Positions 1 to 12,544 of a DNA stretch of 62,000 nt are shown here, one piece after another. The notes beneath the pieces were generated by a model. That model made no database searches. It saw nothing but the letters and a program-made list of their open reading frames with translations, and had not been told where the DNA came from. The stretch covers positions 22,314,841-22,376,840 of the forward strand of contig NC_092575.1 of assembly GCF_037975245.1 (NCBI RefSeq), written 5' to 3'. Made by a program: the position numbers and the translations under genes. Position 1 is the first letter of the stretch; every line of letters starts with the position of its first letter. The DNA is from Apostichopus japonicus (Eukaryota; Echinodermata; Holothuroidea; Aspidochirotida; Stichopodidae).

Positions 1-2343
1 GTAATATTATTCTGACAAAGAAAGATTCCCTAAGGAAAAAATGCCAAACATAAATATAACTTCCAAGAAAGCCAGGAAACATACATGTACTTTCTGTTTC
101 ACAAGTGAACGTTCAATTCTTATCAAATGGATGCTGAAGGGAAAATTTTGGCAGTTTTGTAACATAGCAATTGTAAAGCAGCTTAAAGAGGAAAAGTCTG
201 GTCTTTCTTGAATGAAATACACCTTGCCTTAAAAACAAAAACGTAACTACTAGTCTATCCATAACTGCATATCTTACACAATGGACAAAATGTATATATA
301 TATGTACATACAGAAAATTGTAATGTTTAAATTCAATATAGCCTTTCTCAGATACCATTTAAACAGGAACTGTACAAATTTACACTTAAATAAGACTTGC
401 GAAACCACACTTTAGTTAGTGTTCATAGTCAATGGGCAAAATTGTAGACAATGCTACCCATCAAGGAGAGGCGGCGTCGGGGAGGGGGCAGGAGGTGGAC
501 AGTAGCGATTGTTAGAAACCTAGAGAATCATTGATGAAAAAACAAAATACCAGGTTGTGGCTTAGTTTGAACCGTTGCACAGAAACCATACGTGCTGAGT
601 ATAAAATATATAAACAACCTTTTCTTTTTCACCAAATTATCACTTTTCATCTTAGTTGCTTTTGTTTCAATACTTAGGAAATTTAGGATTTGTAAATATG
701 TTCTCCTTCAAAAGATTTCTTCTGTTTAACAACTGTTGCTGACAGCTTACCCTGAGGTATAATCTTGTATACTGCCCTCTATTCATTCAAATTCCATGTC
801 ATTTTCTTTTTCCTTTTCTTTATCTTTTCTAATGTCTTTGTTTTTCTTCTAAATCTTCTTCAAGTAGTATTAAGAACCAATCAGCCTTTGAACTACTGTA
901 GTTGAACATGGAATTCCCCTGTGGATTGTCTACGTGCATTCCTACCACTGACTTGTCAAATGATGAATGGCAAATCCTGAACACTTGAAAGAAATATCAC
1001 TCAGGAGTCAACATTTAAAGACATTTCTATCTGATGATTTCAAAATGCTGTTTTGTCATGCCTAAGTGTGTGCACTATTTAAGTAAATCAAAGATGCACA
1101 TCTAATTCCTGGGGAAAGTGATTCTGTGACTGACAAACACCTTTCATATGGTGTGCAAAGTCAAAAGGGCAGGCAGGGTTAAAGAGGGGGCAAAACGTGG
1201 GTTCACAATGATCTCCTCCAAAATTTTGAATGTCACTGGTAGAAAAGAGATATAAAATCTCAAAGTTTTTTTAAAAGGATTTATGTAGATAGCAAGCAGA
1301 AGAGAGTTGTGATGCGTTCCATCTCATTCTAATAGTCTGTAGATGTCTTCGTTAAAAGGTTAACTCTATTCGACTGGCTTAAAGCTCTGTTTATGATATA
1401 GAATTATAAAACAGTGGGTGCTGTGTGATGTCATCATCATGGCAAATTTTCTTCAAAAGCTATCTTTTCTTGGAATGTGGTGGGATAATATTCAAAGTTA
1501 TGAACTAATGTACTGTAACAAGTTATCCAGCACACACCATTTCAAATACACATCTGTACAAAAAAACTCAAATACTGTATGGAATCATTAGTTTTTTGGT
1601 TTACAAGGTTCGATTATAGTCCACTTGAGAAAGAAACATTTACTTTATTCATACATCATGCAAAACAACATGAATATCAAAATTGTTCCCTTTTCCAATA
1701 ATTCGCAGGATATATTTTCCTATACGGTCCTCCACGGACTGGTTGAGGCACGATTCATCTAATCACTGCTGACAATATTCTCAGTGGTAAATTTACCGAA
1801 AATAAAAGGCTGATTGTATTATTTCTTTCAACTCCACTAGGCCATAGGAATATTCAGGGTCCTCTGGGTGAAATAGCCCTATCTGTCAATAATATAACTG
1901 CCTACATAAACTGTCAAACATTAATTTATCCCAGATGATACACACAGCCTGGTAACTGTAGGCATATATAGGAAGAATGCCGAGCATATATGAGAAACTT
2001 GCGAGGGAGGGATATAAAATTTCCAAAAGTCTGCCGATCGACAAATTTTAAAAAACCATACCCTCAAAGATTTGGTCGTGAAATACCTCCTCTGGGTTCA
2101 ACTTCCTTCGGCAAAGAAACTTAACCTGTGAGTTCTGTACATTATTTATCTCAAATCAATTATTGTAAGTAGCCACCAGGCTGGTGTAATTTGTATTATG
2201 CTGTAATTGAACACACACATACACACATGGGAGAGAGTGCCCCCCACTGTAGAGATACATTCTACACAAACACTGTACCACACTACATTGTGACATGTCG
2301 GATACTAGTGCTGTAGCCAAGACAAACAGCAACTAGGATATTA

Positions 2344-2747
2344 GCAACAGTGATCAACAGACATAAAACTAGGCTAGTTTGCCTAACAAACTGCAACAGT
2401 GGTCAACAGACATACTGTAAAACTAGGCTAGTTTGCCTAACAAACTGCAACAGTGGTCAACTGACATAAAAGTAGTATAGTTTACCGAATGAACTGCAAT
2501 GTAGTGGTTAACAGACATAAAACTAGGCTAGATTGCCTAACAAACTGCAACAGTGGTTAACAGACATAAAACTAGGATAGTTTGCCTAACAAACTACAAC
2601 AGTGGTTAACAGACATAAAACTAGGCTATAGTTTGCCTAACAAACTGCAACAGTGGTCAACTGACATAAAACTAGTATAGTTTGCCGAACGAACTGTAAT
2701 GTAGTGGTCAACTGACATAAAACTAGGCTAATTTGCCGAACGAACTA
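2344..2747. repeat. Minisatellite, about 8 units of 48-52 bp
   Basis: Unit like AACAGACATAAAACTAGGCT, then AGTTTGCCTAACAAACTGCAACAGTGGTC. Units 3 and 7 share a variant (TAGTATAGTTTRCCGAAYGA and TGTAGTGGT), 200 bp apart, which shows a four-unit higher-order period. Confidence 0.9.
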
Positions 2748-3154
2748 CTTTGTTTTGATATCATGTTATTCAAAAATACCCAAACTTTAGAAAATGTCAA
2801 TACAGCTATAAAGAAATAAATAAATTCTATTTTCAAGCTCGGACTGACCTCTGAAGGAGAAGCAAGCCCAACAACCATTATCTTTATTGAATATGATAGA
2901 GCTGTTTGAGACACAGGACAATCTCCCAAAGAGGTAAACAAATCTTGTCCAGTATGGGAAATATCCTAGATCAAAACTTCACAAAGCAATAGGCTGCCAT
3001 TTTGTAAGATATTTGTGATGTCACATTGCCACTGGCAGGTGAAATCCATCAGTTTCCCTTTGTTTTAATATTTTAAATATGTGTCAAGGTGAAGGAAAAC
3101 AACACTGTAGCTTGACATACTGCCAGTATCACTGCTGGTAATGTTAAACCTCAC

Positions 3155-4252
3155 CAGGCGCGGCGGAACGGAAAAATTATTGGGGGGGGCTAATGTGTGG
3201 AGACTATCTAAGCGGAGCGCCACCATCGGTTGGCGCGGAGCGTACAAGAAAATTTTGGGTTTTTTCAAACCCCCAGATGGCCGGAAACGGCACTTCCCGA
3301 GTGTTTTATGCTGCGAATACCTAGCCCTAAAATATGGGTCTCAAGCCTGCAATTTCTCAGATTGCACGTAAAAGTCTGTAAAAACATTGTAATTTGTATA
3401 TTCGATGGTGTTTTAAGAGAGTAGCTATTACTCGTAGTGTACTCGCAAAGACATTTTTGAGTGTAGCAAGGGCAGTGGCGGAGCTAGGGGTATTGGTCAG
3501 GGGGGGGGCAAGAATGGTCTGTAGGGGCGCTTTCGACACTATCTAAGCGGAGCGCCACCACAGGTTGGCGTGGAGCGTACAGAATTTTTTTTAGTAAAGT
3601 TACTCCCTAGATTGCAGGAAATGACCCTTTCCGGGCCTTGCTAATTTGCAGATAAACGGAGAACAAATAGGTGTCGTCGCCATTTTGTCGGAAAATTACA
3701 CCAACAGAATATGACAAATGTCAATAAGTATATGAGAGCGCAATAAAATAGTCAATAATCGCGAATAAGTTAAAAGTAGTGAAAAGCTGAAAAGAGCGAC
3801 AGCAGTCCATTTGAGTCCGTCAGGAGGGGGGGGGGGGATCCGCCCCCTGACTGTTTATATGGACGCTCCGCCACTAAGTAAGGGGATGTTGGAGAACTGG
3901 CTGAAATGAGGCAAGTCATTGGCCTAAGACGAAGTTGTGTTACGCTTACCGGTACTCACACTAACTGCTTCCAGTTTTCACGGGGCGTGAAGACGCGGTT
4001 GGGGTGACAATGTGGTCTATAGCCAGGGGACGGGCCGAGGGACCAGGGTCTCCCAGCAATTACTAAAATTATTACACCTTTATAGTATACGTGTGCATCG
4101 GACAGATCGACAAGTATGCATTGAAAAATGGGCAGATGCACGTTTCGGAGCCTTGGTAAATATTGGGGGGGCTTATCATGCATTTGCCCCCTCAACTTTT
4201 TCATTGGGGGGGCTGAGCCCCCCCAAGCCCCCCCCCGGTTCCGCCGCCACTG
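3155..4252. mobile_element. hAT-like element B, copy 1
   Basis: 1098 bp with the same ends as 8933-9968 (CAGGCGCGGCGGAACGG ... GGTTCCGCCGCCACTG) but a different 8-bp duplication, AACCTCAC at 3147-3154 and 4253-4260, so it is an independent insertion. Contains its own copy of element C in the same internal position. Confidence 0.92.
3473..3876. mobile_element. hAT-like element C, copy 1, nested in element B copy 1
   Basis: 404 bp, begins CAGTGGCGGAGCTAGGGG and ends GGACGCTCCGCCACTA. Flanks AGCAAGGG (3465-3472) and AGTAAGGG (3877-3884) match 7 of 8; the copy-2 flanks match 8 of 8, so the mismatch arose later. Confidence 0.85.
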
Positions 4253-6923
4253 AACCTCACCAATTGGTAACAATAACAACATTGGAAAAAATACATCTCT
4301 CAAAGAAATGTAACGAATCAATAACACAATTTTAAACTTTCAGCAGTAGTGATTCTGCCATCTGTAGATTGCTCAAGTTGTTATGCAGTCTGGTAAATGA
4401 AGCTATGTATATGACTCTAACATACCTATAAATGTCCCAAATGGAGTGAAATTATTCTCAGCTGTTTGGAAGAGTTTATTCAGCTGGCTGTTCCACAATC
4501 TACATCCCTGACCTTGCTCTACTTCAAGCAATAACTTCCTCGTAACATATTTTATCTCAACCTATGCTTAATCAGAAAACGTGTTACAGAATTAATCATG
4601 GTTCCCTTGGGGACATGCTTGGTGTAACATGAAACCGCCAACCTATGTGGTATGAGTTCATAAAACTACAATGTTCAATTCTATAAGCACAATGTAAAAA
4701 TTCCTTCTTCCCCGTCAAAAGCCTCAAACACCACAAGCTATCACCTACACCTCCTATATATCTCTACCTGACCCACTACCATGTACAGTTTATATAGACC
4801 TCATGACCTAAACAACCTCAAATCACCATGGTAACCGAAGACTTATAATAGCAGCTGTGTGGTGTCAGTTACAGATAAACCTGTGTACACACATAAATAC
4901 ATGTAGTGTAGCAACCAACCAGGGAGAATGTATGCATGCATGCATACATGTATGTAAAACCGTGGTAGAAGAATTCCTTTGGCGAGGCAGATTATGTCAC
5001 TTGAATGGTAACAACTCCCTGGTCCTGAAATTCACCTAACCGTAGTGAGCTTTGCCATGCTGAACAGGCAATTACTTCGATCGATTAGGATGCTTCCTTC
5101 TTCTTTTTCTATTTTGTGATGAATCATTTCACCTCTTCCTGGATCAACTGACAACAAAGTCTCATCCCCTATTCTTATGTAAATATTTACCCAAGCATTC
5201 ATCCAAAAAGACCTTAAACACACACATCACCATGAACTTGTTCCCATTGGTTACACAGAGTGCATGCAGTATTATTAAAATTAAACGACCCCAAATACGG
5301 TGAATATAGAAACCCATTTCAGACAGCTCTCCTAGGTGGTAGAAGGGGAGAATAAGAGCAGCTAGTATCGGGGTACTCTTTACCTGGTATCACATAGTAA
5401 CATGATCTGCAAAATGGACAAACTGATACATAACTGCTACTTGGGTGTATCTAGCAGTTTTTGTAGACTGAAACATACGATATATCCAGTATTTTATGAG
5501 CAATCAACTTGATAAACCTGACAAACTGCTACACAAAATGTGAGCCACTAAATTATTCGCTGAATATGACAGTGACTTTATAATACCACCCACCTGGAAG
5601 ATCAGTCACTTTAATGAAGGGGTAATATAATCATATGGCTCTAGCCATGGAGGGAGGGATAGTGCATTTCTTGTGAGGAGACAGGTTAAAGAATAGTCAG
5701 TTAGTTCTTTGAAAATTGTACCCTTACATTGAAATTACACACAAAATAACCAAAGCACTTTCAATGTAATGATTGCATGCTCATTCAACCTAGAGAAGAA
5801 TGAGGTTTGATCTTGCTAGTTCAAGGGTAAAATGAAAGTCATGAGTCTGTATTGGTTTGAATACTAACAAGAGACGTTCTCTTACCGATACAAATCTGTC
5901 CCAGTAACCAAACCTATCAAGTAGCAAAACAGGGGTAACAGAGGGGGGTCCAGATTTATAACCGGGGGGACTGGAAAGCTAAGACATTAACCCTGTAAAA
6001 CTAAGACCTGTATATTATGCCTTACATCTTGGATCTTAGTAATACAGGCACTGAGTAACACAAGCTTTTTCTCTGATCAAACCAGTTTCGATAGAACGGC
6101 TTTCATACGAAAGAAAACAATCCGATACAATGAGTCCGAAATGTTCTAAAAGAGGACAAATGGATAATCTTACCTTTTCCATCCGACGTCCACATCTTAT
6201 ATCGTCCATACGGTGACCATCAAAGATACAGAAAATGCAAACAGTTTTTTCTCATCATCAAAAATTCAACACAAAACAGACCTTGTGAAGAGCTACTTTT
6301 CAAAGAGATCTTAATTGAAAAGGATAACATTCCAGTGTTTGTTGAGTTTTCCTTACACATGATAGAGGATGGTGAATAGAGGTAGTTGAAATATAAACCG
6401 GTTACTTGTGATGGATCATTGCACAAAGTGGTTACTGGTTACAGACAGGTTTCGCAAAAACATGTCAAATGACCCCAAGTTAATATATGAACGAAGGTGG
6501 AAATTGACAGGGCCAGAGAGGAAACTAGAAACGTGGTAACGATAATTAGTGACAAACAATGTTTCGGTAGTTTGCAGCATAAGATAGTTGTTTTCTGAAC
6601 TCAAATTGAGATTAGCAAATGCACTACTACAAGTATGATTGACCACATATGTCATGTAGAAATGTAGGTAGGTCTTTTCAGTCATAAACCTCACTATCTT
6701 AAAGAAAATTTCTGATTTTAGAACACACTGGTTACAATGTTCTTCTCCAATATATAGCAGTTGACTCCATAAACCAAATCAGCTGTGCATACTTAAAATG
6801 TCTGTTTGGTTTCAGAACTGATATACCTACCATATGGAAAAGTTTTGTTGTATAGATAGTGGCATATGACAATGTAAGATGTGTTCAATGTATATCAACA
6901 TTTACCTATTCTGGGTATTTACT

Positions 6924-6965
6924 CAACTCTTCACTTACCTGTTTCCTCATCATGTTAGCACTCCG
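6924..6965. repeat. Dispersed repeat, inverted end fragment
   Basis: CTTCACTTACCTGTTTCCTC, then ATCATGTTAGCACTC, matches the left inverted end of the copy at 26775. The remainder was not recognised. Confidence 0.45.
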
Positions 6966-8207
6966 ATCTTTCACTCAGAGCCTTGTTACTCCCACAGTGA
7001 ACTTTTTTACTTCAGGCAAGCCAATTGGTAGCTTACATAGAATTATACATGCTTAAATGTTCCTTGTAATTAGTCTTCACTCTTGATTATTTTGAATAAC
7101 AACAGAATATATATTTGCAACCCTTTGTACCCCAGATAATTAACCATTCCAATTTTTTCTTTTCAAGGGCTTAGGAGGGAGAAAGGATGGATGGGGATGA
7201 TTGGGAAGCACTCATGCCTACTGTAGTACCATCTGGAGTAGAAGTTTGATAAAATGGTGCCACTGGAATGCTTCTCCAGTGATCCACCAGTCAGAATCAG
7301 ATAGTTACACTGGGTGGCTTTGTGGGTAGCATAGTGACTTCAGGCAGTCTTTAAATAGAAGAGAACTTCATATTCAAATAGTGGAACTCCACACTTGGTT
7401 CCAGGGACATATATACATGTATCAAGGTCATTACCACACTCTGCCTGACAGAGACTTCTCTGTACAAGTGATGATGATTATCAACTAACCATTTAACTAC
7501 CAAACACAGTTGTTCTGACAAGTACTAATGACCTTGATATCACCATACCATGCTGACTCTTTGACCAAGAACCCAAAAACTTTACCTCCTACAGGACAAA
7601 CCTCATTTCTAATTTTAAACCGGAAGGGGGTACAATTATATTTTCTGTAACTTTTTCTAGAGTACTGTAGGGCGGGAAGTCATGCTGTAAGGCACTCATA
7701 TCTATCACTAGAGGTGCAGTTATCACCGAATTAGAAACCATTGATTCTGGACACAAACCCTATCCAGGTTATCTCTACAATTTACATATTGCCATCAGTA
7801 TGGGGTTGATGTAAAAACTAATCGTTGCATCTACCGACATTTTTGACCGAGACCCAAATTTCCCTTCCTGCAGGACAACACTCGGTACCAAGTTTAATTC
7901 TTTCTTAAAGACCAACTATGGAGACTTTTCGATGAACATAAAATCCCACCATTTTTCATGTATGTAATCCTTAACTGACTCCAATTACATTGCTGTAATT
8001 AACTTTACCAATTTCGGACGTTAAATAAGTGAAAAATGGGACGAAAAGTCAGCTTCTATTTCAGACATTCCTGAAACATTTCTAAGACATCAGGTGACCA
8101 TGTGACGTCAACGTTTGTATACCTCACTCACAACTATACTTTTAGTGTGTAAAGTCGTATACTTGAGCTGCCAAAAACATCAACGATATTACTCCTTTTT
8201 CCTCAAA

Positions 8208-8453
8208 ATGTCACAATTCTGTGTTGTTGGAGGTTGCAGTTATACCTCATCCAACAAAAGCATCAGCTTTTTTAGATTTCCGAGTAAAAGAACCGACGAA
8301 AAACGCCGCAGACTTTGGATCAATTTTTTGAGATCCACGCGGAAAGATTTTTCAGCACCCGGAGTATCTCATGCCCATGAGTCCACATGCATGACCCTTC
8401 TTCTGTGTATGCTGCAAATGTCTCATTCTGTGAAAATTATATACTGTCGATAG
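8208..8453 (+). CDS. THAP-domain reading frame in the left transposon copy
   Basis: 81 codons from ATG at 8208 (context AAAATGTC). It shows the THAP start, FCVVGGCSYTSS with Cys-x4-Cys, then FFRFPSK, RRRLWINFLR (the invariant Trp) and KDF. The final C-x2-H pair of the C2CH finger is missing in this frame: the product runs on into an unrelated tail and a stop. Either the frame is broken or an intron begins near the KDFSAPG segment. The same open frame extends 31 codons upstream (to 8115) without resemblance. DNA binding is inferred from family. Confidence 0.6.
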   Translation: MSQFCVVGGCSYTSSNKSISFFRFPSKRTDEKRRRLWINFLRSTRKDFSAPGVSHAHESTCMTLLLCMLQMSHSVKIIYCR

Positions 8454-8932
8454 CTGTGTCGGACCATGGTCGGACATAGCTAATGTGAAATTGACCGTAA
8501 ACACGCCCTGGACGTCCTTACATGTAACATTATATCACGCAATTGACAGTAATATATTTACTGTAAGAGATGACCGTATATATATACCGTGCCAAGGGTA
8601 TAGCATTGTTAGTACATGTACGGTAGTTAGTTACAACTCTCGCCGGCGTTGGCTCACAGCATGTGTAAATAGCCATGTTAGGATTTATCTATTTCATTTG
8701 TTGTATTCCAGTATCGTGAGTTCGTGATACATGTGTAATAATGTCCGTTCTGTTTATTCCGACATCTGCATGGTCCAAGGAGTTGAATAAAAACGGTAGT
8801 ATGTACACTGGCGGATCCAGGGTCTTTGTTTGGGAGGGGCCAAAGTGGCATTAGAGTGATATGGGGGAGGGGTCTAAAGGGAGAGGGTACCCCTCCCCTT
8901 TTGAAAATTTTCTATCGCTGAACGCCCTCAGA

Positions 8933-9968
8933 CAGGCGCGGCGGAACGGAAAAATTATTGGGGGGGCTAATGTGTGGAGACTATCTAAGCGGAGCGCCAC
9001 CATCGGTTGGCGCGGTGCGTAGAAGAAAATTTTGGGTTTTTTCAAACCCCCATAGATGGCCGGAAACGGCACTTCCCGAGTGTTTTATGCTGAGAATACC
9101 TAGCCCTAAAATATGGGTCTCAAGCCTGCAATTTCTCAGATTGCACGTAAAAGTCTATAAAAACATTGTAAATTGTATATTCGATAGAGAGTAGCTCTTA
9201 CTCGTAGTGTACTCGTAAAGACGTTTTTGAGTGTAGTAAGGGCAGTGGGGCGCTTTCAATACTATCTAAGCGGAGCGCCACCACAGGTTGGCGCGGAGCG
9301 TACAGAAAATTTTTGAGTAAAGATACTCCCTAGATTGCAGGAAATGACCCTTTCCGGGCCTTGCTAATTTGCAGATGAACGGAGAATAAATAGGTGTCGT
9401 CGCCATTTTGTCGGAAAATTACACCAACAGAATATGACAAATGTCAATAGGTATATGAGAGCGCAATAAAATAGTCAATAATCGCGAATAAATAAAAAGT
9501 AGTGAAAAGCTGAAAAGGGCGCCAGCAGTCCATTTGAGTCCGTCGGGGGGGGGGGCATCCGCCCCCTGTCTGTATATATGGACCCTCCGCCACTAAGTAA
9601 GGGTATGTTGGAGAACTGGCTGAAATGAGACAAGTCATTGGCCTAAGACGAAGTTGTGTTACGCTTACCGGTACTCACACTCACTGCTTCCACTTTTTAC
9701 GGGGCGTGAAGACGCGGTTGGGGTGACAATGTGGTCTATAGCCAGGGGACGGGCTGAGGGTCCCCCAGCAATTACTAAAATTATTACACCTATATAGTAT
9801 ACGTGTGCATCGGACAGATCGACAAGTATGCATTGAAAAATGGGCAGATGCACGTTTCGGAGCCTTGGTAAATATTAGAGGGCTTGTCATGCATATGCCC
9901 CCTCAACTTTTTCATTGGGGGGCTGAGCCCCCCCCCCAAGCCCCCCCCCCCCGGTTCCACCGCCACTG
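8933..9968. mobile_element. hAT-like element B, copy 2, nested in element A
   Basis: 1036 bp, begins CAGGCGCGGCGGAACGG and ends CCGGTTCCACCGCCACTG; 8-bp duplication CCCTCAGA at 8925-8932 and 9969-9976. Highly similar to 3155-4252. Itself contains element C. Several long open frames on both strands are side effects of its composition, not genes. Confidence 0.92.
9243..9595. mobile_element. hAT-like element C, copy 2, nested in element B
   Basis: Flanked by the 8-bp duplication AGTAAGGG at 9235-9242 and 9596-9603. Its right end is ...CTCCGCCACTA; its left end is eroded to CAGTGGGG by a deletion relative to copy 1. Shares the internal hairpin core with elements A/B relatives. Confidence 0.8.
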
Positions 9969-11528
9969 CCCTCAGATGCAATTTGGTTTTTTTTTTGGAA
10001 TACCGGTGATGCCTACATGTAAAATGGTGGCACTTAGAAAGGCTATGGACACCCAAAATTTTCTGAGAAATATGCATTTTTTGTGTGTAAAATCAATAAA
10101 TTGAATAGTAGGTGATAATTCATTCTTTCCCGTGGCATGAAAATGTTCGCTGCTCGCCCCAATGAAAAGAATTATAGGCTATTTTGCGGTTCAAATGATG
10201 CTGTAAAGGAGGTTTTATACTCTATTATGCTAAATGCTAAAGAAATGATGGTTGCTAAGTCAAAATTTGATGCAATTTTTTTATGTATACTTGACAATTA
10301 CAATGCGTTTTTTCGGATGCTTGTGCGGGTCAGCGGGTTTGGGTGTTAGAATGCGGGTCTAATTCCCGCGAATTGCGGGTCAGTTGGGAGCTCTGCATTT
10401 AATTTTAAACCAGAAAACGAAAAGGTTTAGACTAGTCTACCACTGCTATTCCTCTCGATTTTTTAAATTTCCAATCATATGATTTAGCGGTTGTTCGGAA
10501 ACACTTTTTGGCTCACCTTTGGGGGGGCCATGGCCCCCCTTGGCCCCCCCCCCCTTGGATCCGCCAGTGAGTATGTAGCGATCGGACGTTTTATTTCGTT
10601 AGTGACTGTCTTGTGATTGTGGGATGTTAGTACTGGTCAAGGCCTGTTTCAACTAGACCTAACTCTATGGAATTACACAGACTCACGGTAGTTTTTCGCC
10701 CAGGATTGAACAAGAAACGTGGATTAGGATATTCACTGCTAAATTTGTTTATTGACAGGATACTTTTTCTGTGTTTGTATACTTTTGGATATTAAAACGA
10801 GTAAGTACTATGTAAGTATATCGTACCGAACGGACCTATTGACGCTACGCTATGTAAAAGATGCCTCCATTTGAGTGGAAATTTTGCTAATAAAATAAGC
10901 AATTTAACTAAAATTTCTGCTTATAATTGTCTTAAAACTTGTTGTTAACCTTCATGTGTTCTTGTTTTAAGCTAACAGCTTTTTAAACGCTCGAAATTGG
11001 AAGTCAAAAACAGTACAATTGTTCGCTATCTGTGTACAAACAGTGCCTATATCAGCGTTTGATTTTCGCGGTATACAAACTTTGACGTCACACGGTGACC
11101 AGAGGCTCCTTTGGGTCAATCTCTGTTTTCAGACATTCCAGAGGTTCATGTCACGTGACTACCCAAAATGTCCATTTTCGTGGTCGTTTTTGATGGGTTA
11201 TAGTAGGTTTTGGAAGATTATTTTTTACACATGTTGATTATGGGTATGTAAACTCCTAAATTAATGGAAAATCTCAACAACAAAAATTGCCTCCATATTT
11301 GGTCTTTAAGAGTCAAGTGTAAAGTGATCATGCTGTTACTACAATATCTATCAAGGTTATCACTATATTCTACAGTTGCCTTCAGTAAGATTGATAACAA
11401 TCAGTTGTACATGTCTATTCAATTAAGTAAGTTACTTATCACCTTACAATAAACTGGTACTTCCACCTGAGACCTACATTTTCCTCTTGCATGAAAACTC
11501 CCAATTTCTTCATTTTGCAGACCCTGCC

Positions 11529-11797
11529 AATGTCATTTGCTTTAATTGACTGATGGCATCAGTAAATGGGTGCAAATTCTGTCAAGGTTATTACCTCTAT
11601 AGTTGACCGATGGATTCAGTAAGTACTACGGCCCAAACCCTGTTACTCATAGCCTTATTTTACTGATGACATCAGTAAGTATATGGGTGTAAACCCTGTT
11701 TAATCATAGCCTTATTTGACTGATGGCTTCAGTAAGGATTAGGGTCCAAACTCTGTCACAGTCATTGCCTTTATATTTGACGGATGGCATTGGTAAA
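11529..11797. repeat. Minisatellite, about 4.5 units of 58-59 bp
   Basis: Repeated TTTGACTGATGGCATCAGTA, then AG...GGGTGCAAACTCTGT and CATAGCCTTAT. Degenerate; lies just right of the left THAP transposon. Confidence 0.8.
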
Positions 11798-12084
11798 GAA
11801 ACTATCAGATGTGTTTGTATCTACAGTTGATGGAAAACAGAAAAATTTGGGAAAGGGGCAGAGTCCAGAATCCACCCAAAAATCCTTCAAATTGAAAAGG
11901 ATGCTTTTCAGGCTGCACATGATATTTAACCCAAAGCTATGCCTTTCAGTTAGCACCGATATATGTCCTGATTACCGCAGTTCCGTAAGATTCGAGCAGA
12001 TAAAAAATTTCGAGTTCCAAACCCAATGTTCTAGAAACCTTAGGTAGGTAGAATGAGATGGGAGGTCACTGATTGATGGGGTCC

Positions 12085-12190
12085 AGTTATAGAGGGCGCA
12101 CAGTGTTTAAAGGTTGCCTGTTCACTCTAGACACAGCAGAATAAGAGTGCTGAGGTTGTGAGGAGACAGGTAACAGAGGACCAAAGTAAA
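12085..12190. repeat. Dispersed ~90 bp repeat, copy
   Basis: GCGCACAGTGTTTAAAGGTT ... GAGGTTGTGAGGAGACAGGT, then AACAGAGGACCAAAGTAAAT. Same order and spacing as the copy at 26775-27000. Confidence 0.6.
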
Positions 12191-12544
12191 TACTAGTCGT
12201 ATCTGAGAGATGTACTAAGTTTGTGAAAAAACTCACCACCCAATTTCTTCAAATGAGAGTTATACAAGTGTTTACTTTTGGTGAGTTGTGCAAACGATAA
12301 TAAGTGACGATAGCCGATTACAAGTTGGATACCTCATGTATTAAAGTATGACTTCCAAGTGCGATTTGACCTTCATTCTGGCTGTTTATAAATATCGGCA
12401 TCTGGCCGATATCGGGACTGGAATATCGGATATTAGCGATATCAGCACAACGATAGTTTTCTTGCTGGACACATTTTGAGCTTATCATCTAAATAAATCA
12501 AATTTAGAGAAGCTACCTGAAGTACTGCAACAGTGTTCTAAGAC

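Larger units (their letters stand above)
8806..10569. mobile_element. hAT-like element A inserted in the left THAP transposon
   Basis: Ends CACTGGCGGATCCA / TGGATCCGCCAGTG, 8-bp target duplication AGTATGTA at 8798-8805 and 10570-10577. The uninterrupted site exists in the right THAP copy. Its own length without the nested hAT-B is about 720 bp. No transposase was seen; non-autonomous. Superfamily is inferred from the 8-bp duplication and terminus style. Confidence 0.92.
7909..11305 (+). mobile_element. THAP-encoding, TTAA-target DNA transposon, left copy (interrupted)
   Basis: Flanked by TTAA at 7905-7908 and 11306-11309, with terminal inverted repeats AGACCAACTATGGAG / CTCCATATTTGGTCT. Without the inserted hAT-A (8806-10569 plus 8 bp duplication) it would be 1625 bp. 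It encodes a THAP zinc-finger reading frame but no catalytic transposase was seen, so it looks non-autonomous. TTAA target sites plus a THAP domain are typical of the Kolobok superfamily; the P superfamily also has THAP domains but makes 8-bp duplications. Family assignment is inference. Confidence 0.85.

Noticed and set aside
2344-2747. CRISPR-like array
   Set aside because: Units are continuous minisatellite copies with no unique spacers, in a eukaryotic intron.
3956-4335. Long open frames on both strands (107-123 codons)
   Set aside because: They lie wholly within the hAT-like element B and translate its G/C runs; no protein family resemblance.
7557-7890. Apparent direct duplication (GACC(A/G)A-GACCCAAA ... 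CAGGACAA)
   Set aside because: Only two short blocks match about 280 bp apart; too weak to call a repeat without alignment.
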